This document shows, in pieces, positions 23,780 to 34,339 of a stretch of 64,000 nt of DNA. The notes below the pieces were generated by a model. It was not told the origin of the DNA, searched no databases, and saw nothing but the letters and a program-made list of their open reading frames with translations. Position 1 is the stretch's first letter; every line of letters begins with the position of its first letter. The stretch covers positions 34,044,934-34,108,933 of the forward strand of contig NC_063151.1 in assembly GCF_020921035.1 (NCBI RefSeq), written 5' to 3'. Made by a program: the position numbers and the translations under genes. Origin of the DNA: Rhodamnia argentea. Lineage: Eukaryota > Streptophyta > Magnoliopsida > Myrtales > Myrtaceae.

Positions 23780-25090
23780 CGACGTCCGCTGTCGTGGCGA
23801 ACCGATTATTTGATTCAAACCGGTGGTGCGCAACTGAACCGGTTCAATTCAGGTATCGGGGCGAAACCGGTTTCTGGCTCACTGGCTCAGTGCCAAGCCA
23901 AATCGACGGTAAACGGCCAAGGACCGATTCGGTTTTTTGTTGAAAGATGGAGCAAAACGATATGTCTCATAACTTTGACATGACAAAACCGATCAATGTT
24001 GATGCATTGCGAGAGCAGGCTTGGGGGCAGCTCTGGTCTAAGACCAGGAGGGCACGGTTCGACTCGAATTCGCTCTCACCGGTCCATGGGCCCAAAAATT
24101 GAGAAAAATAAAAGACATATGGATGGTGTGTTTGTTTCACGAAAAATAAACAATTTAAAATTTATTATTTTAAAAAAATAGTTGATTGTATCACTTGAAA
24201 TAATCAGTAAAAAAAAATATCTTTCATTATTGATAAAAATATATGTCAATGTATTTTCACGGATAATAAAAATATTTTTTTATATATTAATTTTTTGTAA
24301 GCAATATAAGAAAAAATTTTAAATTTTTTTTTTTTTCAAATTCTTTCATTTTTCGTGAAATAAACTATGCCTTATATAAAAAGTTGGGTAAAGCCCTGTT
24401 TGTAGAATAGAACGGGCTTTTCCAGGCCCAGGCCCAGGCCCAGGCTCGCGCCGTTTGTCACCACTCCACTTCTTGGGCCTGATGGTAATGTCATCTTACT
24501 GTTTTTTTTTTTTATCAAACGTGATCAGACTTGATTCACTCATTTTATTTTCCTATTCAACTTTAAGATTGGGTGTCATCTTTTGTCATTCTCTAATTTT
24601 CTTCTCTCTCTCTCTCTATTCAAGCCCGTTTTCTCCAAGATATCCAAGGCGTCCACACGCGGATCTTATATTTAAGGATAGACTCTAATCTTAAAAAGTT
24701 CATTGAGTGGTCACCTTCTTAATTATAGTGTCTCCCACTCAAATAATACTATAATGCCCATGGACCGTCCGTATCATTTTTATCTCCTTATTCCTTTTTT
24801 AAAGCGTTCGTCAACTCTTTTCTCGGCTGTCGGCGGCATGTCCCGAGATATAATTTATTTTTCCCGGTGTTTTATTGGCTAATTATTTCAAGCTATATAA
24901 GTGATCATTTCTTTAGGAATATATTTCTCAAAGCATTGATATTCCGTAAAACAAACGGAGGCTACTTAGACATTTTTCTCTAAGTTATGAAAACGGACCA
25001 ATTGTAGATTTCAGTATTTTGATATAAAAATTTTGCAAGTTATTTCGTGATGAATAAAAGGCAAAGACATAATGTTGTAACATTTATATA
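23780..25090. other. Intergenic region between CTNNBL1 and repeat block
   Basis: No gene recognised. At 24010-24100 a short GC-rich piece has a B-box-like ggttcgactcg and could be a SINE remnant. A short ggccca direct repeat lies at 24425-24443. The rest is AT-rich. Confidence 0.4.
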
Positions 25091-25109
25091 AAGTATATAT
25101 ATAAAAAAA

Positions 25110-25640
25110 AAGGCCAATTGTTTCAAATTTTTGAATCTTTTCACAATATGCCAATATTGTCTTGCCGGCCAATTTTGGCCGAAACTTATTGACATGGTGG
25201 CCCAATCAACATTAGTCGTCACATGTGGCACTGCTAATTGTTAATGTGAACGATTTTTGTAATCTTTTTAAAAAATAATCCTTTTTTATCCAAATTTTAC
25301 TTTGCTAGTCGTTAGGCCTCGATGATAGTTGGCGAAAGTCGCCGACCCAAGTGAGGTCGAAGGGGGTCACAACCCTCTCACCTTGGTGAGGGCGTCATTG
25401 TCTTCACAGCCACCTCTCTCCTCGATGTAGTGAGGGTTGTGGCCGATGTCCAAGGCTCCAGCAACTAGAGGATAGAAATAGGCAAAAAACAAAACGAATA
25501 GAAAGGGAAAGGAAATGAAAAAAATCAAAAAAATTATGAAAAACAATAAAAATCACCCACGTCGGCTCGGTCATCCCCGGTGTTCGGGTGGATTTCAAGT
25601 CAAAATTAACCAGAAGGATTAGGTTAACAAATCATCAAAA
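25110..25640. mobile_element. Fold-back family B element, partly degraded
   Basis: The left arm (about 25125-25260) has the family phrase ggccaattttggccgaaa. It is followed by a GC-rich core (about 25310-25450, with gtcgccgacc and ctcaccttggtgagggcg) and a short right part with cccacgtcggct. The same order of AT-rich arm, GC-rich core and acgtcgg right arm is seen at 53445-54240 and 56685-57700. The right end is poorly preserved. Confidence 0.5.
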
Positions 25641-25654
25641 GTTAATTAGCTAAT

Positions 25655-25838
25655 CACCCTCTTAATTAACCACTGGGGGTGTGCCCCAATTGCCACTCTT
25701 CTCACTTGGAAAGAGGGGTGGGGGGTTCGAATCCCTACCTTCGAGGGGAGTTGGGGTGAGGACACGTAAGGAGGGAGCAGGGCTACGCAACTTGCGCACG
25801 CAAATAGAACCGGACAAAAAAAAACCACCCTCTTAATT
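25655..25838 (+). mobile_element. SINE-like retroposon with 13-bp target-site duplication
   Basis: The 158-bp body (25668-25825) is flanked by exact direct repeats caccctcttaatt at 25655-25667 and 25826-25838. It carries a tRNA-type B box ggttcgaatcc at about 25727 and ends in a short A-run (ggacaaaaaaaa), as expected for a tRNA-derived SINE moved by a LINE machinery. A possible A box lies in the first 25 bp but is weak. The perfect duplication points to a fairly recent insertion. Confidence 0.85.
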
Positions 25839-26409
25839 CGAATAATATCTAAAAACTATCTTTCTAGCTCTAATAATTGTGTGGTAATCATAGACGGTTT
25901 GGATATATATAAGAATTTTGTCGAATTGAAGGTTATGATATTCGAGAACCAAGAAGATATAAAACAAATAGGAAACAAAAGAAACATGGATAAAATGAAT
26001 GGTGTTTTGGGACTGTGTCAGCCGATCTAGAGTAAAATTTGTCTAAAAAAAGGTATGCAATGGCTATTTAATTTCAAATAAGGGTATGAAGTGATCATTT
26101 GATTTCAAACAAGGATCCGAACTTACCAACCGGCCAAATCTTCGCCAATCGGTGAGCACATACTTATTCCGGTAGCACGAGCGAGGGCATTTTTGCCCGG
26201 AGACATTTCCCTTTGTTTTCGTTTCTTTTTCTTTGCCTATTTTTTTTGCTGTCCATCTTCTTCGCGATTGAAGGGAAGTTGCAGGTCTCAAGCCGAATCC
26301 ACAACGAAGATTCACAAGAAAAATGCATCGAGCTTTTACGGTTCATTAGGAACCAAAGTCGAAATCGAAGCTTAATTAAATTCCTTTGGGATATGTATTA
26401 TAAACTGTG

Positions 26410-26840
26410 AAATTTATCATGAAAGTACAGTTGATTTCTAAAAGTTACAAAATGTGCAATCAAATCCTAAAAATTATCAAATTGATGTTAGCAAGTCCTA
26501 CCGACTACCATTAACTCTGTTCATTTAGACTAAAAAAAAGTACTGACATGACTTTATTTAATATTTTTCTTCTTCTACGTACCACAACGTGGATAAAGCG
26601 TAAAACATCAAGCTAAAATTATGATATATATATTTTTATTTTACTCGGAATTTAATTAAATATAATTAAAAAAGTTAAAAACACACACACACAAAAAGAG
26701 GAACAAAAAGGGACCATCGCCAAAATGGCCCTCGCCGACCTCAAGCGAAGGCTCAATGACCCTTGCTCGACAGCAGTGGCCCTCGGCAAGGGTCGCACGC
26801 GCACGGTACGCCGCCGGGTGAGTTTAGACCCTTGTTTAAA
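26410..26840. mobile_element. Fold-back family B fragment with GC-rich core
   Basis: An AT-rich arm (about 26430-26560, cctaaaaattatcaaattga) is followed by a GC-rich core at about 26712-26815 with ccctcgccgacctcaag and ctcggcaagggtc, closely worded like the core at 53760-53850. The right arm is not clear. No coding function is proposed. Confidence 0.45.
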
Positions 26841-27248
26841 ATTAAATGGTCACTTCATATCATTGTTTAGACAGGTTTTTTTTTTTTTTTTTTTGGTTCG
26901 AATGGGTTAGACATGGTTCATTTCGGACGCTCTTAGGAGAAAATTCATCGGTTCCGGACAATTTCATTTGAAATTTTCTGGAAGAGTCATGACCGTCGGG
27001 AGAAAGGGAAAGAGAACGACAAATAGTAATAGAAATGGGCAATTGACGACATGATAGTCGGACAGCGACGCCGAGGCCTATCTCTCCAGACGTTTCTACT
27101 ATATCCGAGCTCGCCAGATTCCCACTCTGAAATTCCGTCCTCTTTCCTCCTCTCTTTGGCTCGCTTCAGTACGGGGTACTGCATCGCCAGGTACTGAGCA
27201 ACAGCTCTTCCCCACTATCCTAAGAGCGCGGCTGTTTCCGAGAGAACA

Positions 27249-30200
27249 ATGGCGATGTCCAAACCTCAGAGAAGGGTTCTTCTGCTCTGCGGAGATTACA
27301 TGGAAGACTACGAGGTGGGTCCTTCATTTCATCGATCTCCCCCCCACCCCCGCGCCCCTTTACTGTTTTACTCATTTGGTCTCGGATCGATACAACTTGG
27401 GCTTGGTGGTGTGAAAAGATGGCGTTTTCTTTTGCTCTGAGTGCAGGTGATGGTTCCGTTCCAGGCGCTCCTGGCGTACGGAGTATCGGTGGACGCCGTT
27501 TGCCCCGGAAAGAAAGCCGGCGATGTCTGTCGCACCGCCGTTCATCAGATGGGTGCTCACCAGGTCTCTCTCCGTCCGTCCCGTTAATTTTGCTCCTCTT
27601 GTCTCTTCTCGTTCGGTCTGTGTCTATCCATGTCTTTCTCTCCAGTTGATGGCGATGGAGGAGGGCTCTCTGGCTTTGCTTCAGTGTTTCTCGATTTGGT
27701 TGGGGACACCCATTTTCGAGAATAGCTTGCGGTTGTAAATGAACCGTAGTTGAAAAGTTAAATTAGCTGAACTTGAAGATTTGTGGCAGAGTTCTGAATT
27801 TGGCCATCGTGTTTGACTAGAAGTAGGTTACTGACCATGATGACGGGATGCCTTAAGTAAGGATAATATGTAACTTGACCGTCGACACCATCTTGGATCA
27901 CTGGTAACTTGATAATATAAGTGTCTTTCGGGTGTAAATCTATCTATAATTTGTATCATCTATGGTACCTCCTTCTGAATCAACTGTTAAGGTTTCGTTT
28001 GCTTCAAACTAATGTCCAGAAAGAGATTGTCATAAGTAAGCACCAGTTAAAATAGAAAAATTGTCAAGCTACGCAGGAAGTTCACATTATATATAAAAAT
28101 TAGCGAAAGTAAAAAAAGAACATAAAAAGGCCTAACAAACTAGGAAACAGTCCTGTCAAAAGCATGATTTAGAACAAGTCTCCATGTACTCATATTCGTA
28201 CTTGTCTTCTTAACATTGACCTTGTACATCTCAATGTCCATACTTAACTCTCACTCAACAAGGAAAATTGTCTAGATACCCCTCCTGCTTCATGCAATTT
28301 GTTAAGTCACTACCTGTACATTAGTTTCAGCAAGCCGAGTCCTTGAACTTCTATTATTCACGGCAATAATCTACTGTCACAATTTCTATGAGAACTTGTA
28401 ATGAATCTATTCTGCACAGTAGCCTAGAAACCCAAAAGGACATTGTAGCAATTGTCTATTTTTGCAACTGCATACAGCACATAAGATGTGGCACTGGTGT
28501 TGGAAGTGATGTGGATTGCAAGGAGATTATGGTCATTTACATTTTTCTTACACCCCAGAAAACTCAATGATGTTTTCATAGTATCTTCTGAGTTCACTGA
28601 GAACCTTTTAATAATTTCAACATCTTTCTATACTAACATTATCATAATGCTCATTTAATTCTTTTCAAATGTGCATTTAGAAGAAACAATGCTGCAAGAG
28701 TTGATAATTTACGTATCAGTCTCTAAGCCTCAAAGATTTATTTTGTTGCTTATCATCTTTAGTCTCCATTGAGCTCTTAGAGAGTTGAGACATTGGTTCG
28801 TCTTTTCTCCTTGTAGGCATTAATTACTCCTTTTTGACCTTTAACTTTTACCTTTCGCAGACTTACTCCGAGACTCGGGGGCACAATTTCACATTAAATG
28901 CCACATTCACTGAAATCGAATTCAGTGAATACGATGGCCTAGTCATACCAGGAGGACGAGCTCCGGAGTATCTTGCAATGGATCAAGCTGTTGTGGACTT
29001 GGTTAGCAAATTTTCTCATGCTGGAAAGCCAATTGCCTCTATTTGTCATGGCCAATTGATATTGGCTGCGGCAGATGTTGTTAAAGGTCGCAAATGCACT
29101 GCATTTCCTCCTGTGGGACCTGTACTGATTGCTGCAGGTGCTCACTGGGTTGAACCTGAGAGCATGTCACTCTGTATTACTGACGGCAATCTTGTGACTG
29201 GGGTTGCATACACTGGACATCCTGAGTTCCTCCAGTCTTTCGTGAAGGCTTTGGGCGGCAGCATTACTGGGTCGGAAAAACGGATCCTATTTCTATGTGG
29301 GGTATGTGTTGAGATTTAACTGAAGATTTTTGGGTAGTAGTGGCGTGTGTGTCTTGTGTTCCTGCTCCTGGTTCTCTGCTAGGGATTGCTGGATACTTCC
29401 TGACCTCTCTATATCAGTATTGGAATGCGCTCCAAGAGTATTGTCTGAGATGTGTTTTCAAATGAAAATCCTCAATCCTTTATGCCTTTCCGGACCACTT
29501 CGTTTGGCTGTCAATTAGAGCTTCTGGTTTCTCAAGAAAGTGAGTTATGGATGGAAAAAAATGGAGATTGACATCGTTTTGGATTGTAACGCATTTTATC
29601 GACCTGCTTATATAGGTTAATTACACAGTTGAGAAAACTAATTAAATTTACTTGTGTCCTTGTCCGAACTGGTGGTACAGATGAGTCAGCAGTATTTGAG
29701 TTATCCAAAAAAGCATCAAAATATGATAATTATGATATGTGAAAATATTTCAGTAGAATAATATGTCTAGAAAAGAATTGGTGTGAGCTTGCATCGGATT
29801 AGCTCTTTATATTAAAATAGCAGTTGAGATACTCAGTTGAATCCCGGTTCAGTTCCATTTAATTCATGGGTCAATGACCGCCATTCTTTTGTAAACAGGA
29901 TTATAGGTCTCTGTTCTAGGTGAGTCTATGATTGACAGAATTAGTTGTCACAGGAGTAGTTGTCCTTGTTCCAAGTGGCTGGTACATCTAAGCAATTCCA
30001 GGTGAAGACTGTCATGGACAAAATACATATTCTCAAAGGATGGTTCATTTAACTTCTTTTATTCTTCTGCTACTTGACTAAGCAAATTCATTTTTGCGGT
30101 CAAAGAATGACTAAATAGGCAAAATGAGTTGCATTGCTCTATCATTGAATTCACGCTTTATCCTAAAGGGTCCTAAAAGAACATTGTAAGTATTGTGCTT

Positions 30201-31303
30201 GCACATAAATTTAGGCGGTTTGTCACCTTCTGAGCTTGCTTCTACTTAACATGTTATGAGGCCAAACATTTAAGCGGAATTGGATAAAACCTTTTTGACC
30301 ATGGCTTGATTTTTCAGGATTACATGGAAGATTATGAAGTAACTGTACCTTTTCAGTCTCTTCAAGCTCTAGGGTGCCATGTTGATGCTGTCTGCCCCAA
30401 GAAGAAGATCGGTGACACATGTCCAACTGCAGTTCATGATTTTGAGGGTGACCAGACTTACAGCGAGAAACCTGGCCATGATTTTACTCTTACAGCTGAT
30501 TTTGAAGGTGTAGATGCCTCAAGTTATGATGCCCTTGTCATCCCTGGAGGTCGTGCACCAGAATATTTGGCCTTGGATGGGAAGGTGATTGCTCTAGTTA
30601 AGGATTTCATGGAGGCCCAGAAGCCAGTTGCTTCCATTTGCCATGGGCAGCAGATTCTATCTGCTGCCGGTGTTCTCAAGGTAGTTTTCTGGATATTGAT
30701 AACGGGACAAACTGTCAATTAGCATGTTACCTGGTAGCAGTGTTAGGAGCTTCTGTATAAATCCATTGTTCTATTGTGAACACTTATAATCATTTCGAGG
30801 AACTTCTCGTGGCAGTGACTAATTTAACGCCTAATCTTGTTGTATGAGTGTGAACTTCTCCATATTTCAATCGAACACTAATGTATCAGAAAAAGTTATG
30901 GAGATACTTACTTCCCTTATCTGCTGTGTCAAGGTTTAACTTGTATGGTGGTGATAAAGTGTGACAAGTGAAATGAAATTAGAGGAAAGGTAATGTGAGG
31001 CCTTGTTGAGTTTTAGCAATTTGACATGAAAATACTGTAACGTTGACTGACATTATGTGTTATTGTATCTTGAGATCATTAGGGTATAACGTGTGTACTC
31101 GTGATTTGTTACAGGGGAAGAAATGTACGGCATATCCTGCTGTGAAGCTCAATGTGGTACTGTCAGGTGCCACATGGTTAGAACCTGATCCAATCGATCG
31201 TTGCTTCACCGATGGAAACTTGGTCACAGGAGCGGCTTGGCCTGGTCACCCAGAGTTCATTTCTCAGCTGATGGCTCTGTTGTGTATAAAGGTAACTTTC
31301 TAG
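27249..31303 (+). CDS. DJ1D: DJ-1 homolog D, two-domain DJ-1/PfpI protein (glyoxalase III-like)
   Basis: Five exons on the plus strand: 27249-27314, 27447-27563, 28861-29301, 30318-30680 and 31115-31303. All join in frame to 1176 nt, 391 aa, essentially the length of Arabidopsis DJ-1d. Plant DJ-1 proteins are fused duplicates of the DJ-1/PfpI fold; the DJ-1d type is known to have glutathione-independent glyoxalase activity, turning methylglyoxal into lactate. Each half shows the early DYMEDYE segment, [10 protein letters not shown], and the nucleophile elbow ASICHGQ with the catalytic cysteine at about residue 123 (domain 1) and 316 (domain 2). Each half ends with a GHPEF motif (TGHPEFLQ and PGHPEFIS). 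Exon 3 ends at the domain junction; domain 1 is split over three exons and domain 2 over two. A partial, broken copy lies 3 kb downstream. Confidence 0.95.
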
Positions 31304-32140
31304 CTGATGTTCCTGCTTGTACATGTATCGAATAAACAGCATAGAATCCACTTCCATGCTGGCTGTAATAAGGAAGAATGAGAGAGGTTTGTGTTCCGTG
31401 AGAGTTTGCTTGGAACGGTACGTGGCCTGGCTGTTGACAGAGTTTTGCACTGAGAAGTTTTCTGTTATATATGGTCGATTAGTGAGTATCGCATCTTGGT
31501 CAATCAATCGCCGCTGATCCATCGATCGCTATTGTTGTTCATCACAGCCTTTTCATGTTCTTTCTATGTGGTCATTCTCTGCATCAACAATTTTATGGCC
31601 TCCTCGTATGAAGTACTAGGAAAGGTAAATCGGCATTTATCAAGTCTGTAAGACTTGGCGATTCATTGGCTCTGTGGTTTTGTGTGCGATGTTGCGCGAT
31701 TGATTTGCAGCGGAAAACTGTCATATTGACTAGAGCGCCATCCATGGAGCTATTTTCTTATCGCGCCATAGGCGGGAACTTAGGACGTCGAATCTCATTT
31801 AAAGAGAGCAACCCTCTTTGCTTACAAGGTCACATTTAGAACTGAAGTTATGCGAAGAAAGACTAACCATCGCACTGAACTTAAGTGAAATCTTCAACTA
31901 ACCTGTGCATGAGTTTTGGCGTCATATCGGAGAAGGGCTTTATTTTTATTTTTTTTCGGTAGTTTGTCTCAATTTTGTTAATTTTTTGTCAATTTTAACT
32001 CATTTTTTTATGTTGACACTGGGCTCACATTTACATTTTCTTTTGATAATTCATCTCATTTGTCGTCAAATTTTGTGGCTACTGGGTCAATTTTGCCACT
32101 TATAATTATAGTAGTAGGACGGGCCATGTTTGTCATGGTG
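31304..32140 (+). other. 3' flank of DJ1D
   Basis: Includes the probable 3' UTR. The stretch from about 31310 to 31900 has a diverged counterpart at 37632-38075 beyond the DJ1D pseudogene, so it belongs to the duplicated segment. No other gene is recognised. Confidence 0.6.
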
Positions 32141-32470
32141 CAATACTTGGAAATTGTCCGAGTCACCCTAAATTTACTGTGCGGATGTCAATCAAGTTCT
32201 AAATTTTTTAATTTTATCAATTTAGTACTAGACCTTTGAAACAAAATTTCGATGTAGTCCTTTCGGTCAATTTTCGCTGGAATTACCGACATGGCCATAT
32301 GTTTTGTAGGATGGCTAGTGATGATTAGATCGATACGGCTGGTGATTTTCGATGAGTACTTATCGAAAAGACTACATTGAAATTTGGTGTAAATGTTTAA
32401 GGCTAAATTGATAAAAATTAAAAGGTTTAGGATTGAATTAACATCCGTACAATGTATTTAGGACCGATCG
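32140..32470. mobile_element. Small fold-back family B element, about 330 bp
   Basis: Left arm phrases (tcaatttagtactagacc, gtagtcctttcggtcaat) are mirrored on the right (aaaggtttaggattgaatta, aaaagactacattgaaat). The two ends also mirror (ctaaatttactgtgcggatgt against acatccgtacaatgtattta). The short centre has no GC-rich core, so it is a minimal form of the elements at 53.4 and 56.7 kb. Confidence 0.65.
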
Positions 32471-32739
32471 AATAATTTTCTTCACAATTCAACCCCTCTT
32501 CCCACTTTGCTTCTTTTAGAATGGTGTCGGTAATTGGTTCTGCAATTCACAAGGGCAAATACCAAATAAAACTTGCGATTTGTTAGAAACGATTTTCCAG
32601 TGCGTGGAAAACTCATTCCATGACACAAAACGTGGATATTTGTATTTCTCTTTTTTCCTTGGGTTAATCTCACGAAAAATTTTGAACTTCTTTCGTATCT
32701 TATTTGTGAAATGAAATACTTGAAATTCAACGGATTTTG

Positions 32740-33190
32740 CTTTTTTTTTTTACCACAAAAAACCTTAAACCGATATATTTGTGATAAATTTATCTCAAAT
32801 TATTTTTTCGATCATCCAAAATTCTAAACTGGTATATCTGTGATAATTTTATCCTAAATTAATTTTTTTTACCACAAAAAATTTCAAACTAATGCATCTG
32901 TGACAAATTTACCATTCGTTAAATTAGGTTAATATCACGAAAAGCCCTCAATTGATACACCTATGACAAACATAAGGTAAAAATATTAAATTGGTACATT
33001 CGTGAATTACCACGTGCCATTCAATTCAGCAATTTGACAGTTAGATTTAACGAAAACTAACGGAAGATAAATTTATCATAGATATATCCGTTTAGGATAA
33101 ATTTATCATAAGTGTACCAATTTAAGATTTTTTGTGGTCAAAAAATAGTTTGAGGTAAATTTGTCATAGATGTATCAGGTCGAGATGCGT
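32740..33190. mobile_element. Fold-back family A element with reiterated arms
   Basis: The arms contain a degenerate unit of roughly 60 bp, with phrases like accacaaaaaa, gtgataaatttatc and ttaattttttt. The left arm has three or so units, and the right arm has the reverse complement (aggataaatttatcat, attttttgtggtc). The centre has ccacgtgccattcaattcag. The same build recurs at 41565-42010 and 42770-43170. Confidence 0.65.
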
Positions 33191-33459
33191 GAAAAGGTGG
33201 TCCGGACATCACTTGCTTAAATTAATAGCCAAAAAGAAAATAAAAATCACTAAATCATATACATAGCCGATTAAAACAAATATGCATATAATAAATGTAA
33301 AAAATATACTTAATTACCACGCCAAAATACACATATACCCATGTATAGTTACATCCATTCCGTCTGTTACCATGCAAATGTGAAGTTAAAATAAGGAAAA
33401 TTATTTAAAAAGTCTTAATCATATCGTAGTTGTGTCAATTCAGGAAGTTTAGGGGAAGC

Positions 33460-34060
33460 TCGTGGCAGAGCTGGCCAAGAATCATACCGGAAAAATACTG
33501 AAGACTCAGCTAACTAGCTAAGGCGAAGAACTTCGTCGTCTCAGATAATGATATCGGCCCGTCGTCATCCGACACGGACAAGATTTCGTCCAACAAGAGC
33601 AACGGGTTCTTTCCTTTTCCTTGCCTCGCCTTTCAAGATATCTGAGCGAGTCGTCGTGAGCTGGTCATCTTTCCGGCTCCATAGGGTCATCTGGAACTGT
33701 TTGTATAGCTACCCACCTTCTTCGGCACCATGTATGTGCGCAGGGTTCTTCCGGCAATACTATACAGTCTCCGCTTCCTTCACGTCGTCCATTTTGCCGG
33801 CTTGACATCGACCAAGGCACATGGGCTCTCCCCCCACCACGGGTGTGGCATCGCCACCACTGCCGCCTCCAGGACCCGGGGGTGCCGGTGCAGCACGCTC
33901 TCGACTTCCATGCTGCTTGTGCTCTCACCGCCAGAGATAATCACGTCCTTCGACGGCCCTTGATCTGGAAGTAACTGTCCAGGTGGACCCCGCCGACATC
34001 TCCTGTGAAGAACCGCCTGCCTCCAGGTCCCGGGGATGCTGGTACAGCGCACACTCAACG
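33460..34060 (-). pseudogene. Rearranged acyl-activating enzyme pseudogene fragment
   Basis: This is a broken C-terminal part of an enzyme like the gene at 44562-46632. The minus-strand piece (about 33713-34020) still reads [10 protein letters not shown], then [17 protein letters not shown] and WGESPCA. The plus-strand piece (33460-33636) matches the very end of the parent, from AELAKNHTGKILK to the region of the parent stop codon. The two pieces are adjacent in the parent, so the 3' segment has been inverted. A further short copy of the [15 protein letters not shown] sequence lies at about 34018-34060. There are stop codons and frameshifts, and everything N-terminal is missing. It is not functional. 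Confidence 0.85.
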
Positions 34061-34339
34061 TTTTGAGTGGTGCCTGTGTCAAACTTTGCTATTTCTTTCC
34101 TCGGTAGTTATTGTCAGCTCCTTCATATTGCGAGCGAAACCGTGCTGTTTGAGCATCTACATGGGATCTCGTCTAGGCCGCTTGAAAACAAGAGGAAACC
34201 CACAAAGTATATATGATTTTTCTACATCAATGCAGAGGGGGACAATTCAAATCGGAAATATTGGGGATGATCTGCATCGAGTTTAAAAAGACAGTTACTT
34301 CAAGAACATGTCTATCATTGTTTGATCATCGTTAAGACT

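Noticed and set aside
24010..24100. Possible SINE with ggttcgactcg B box
   Set aside because: No flanking duplication or tail found, and the body is too short to define.
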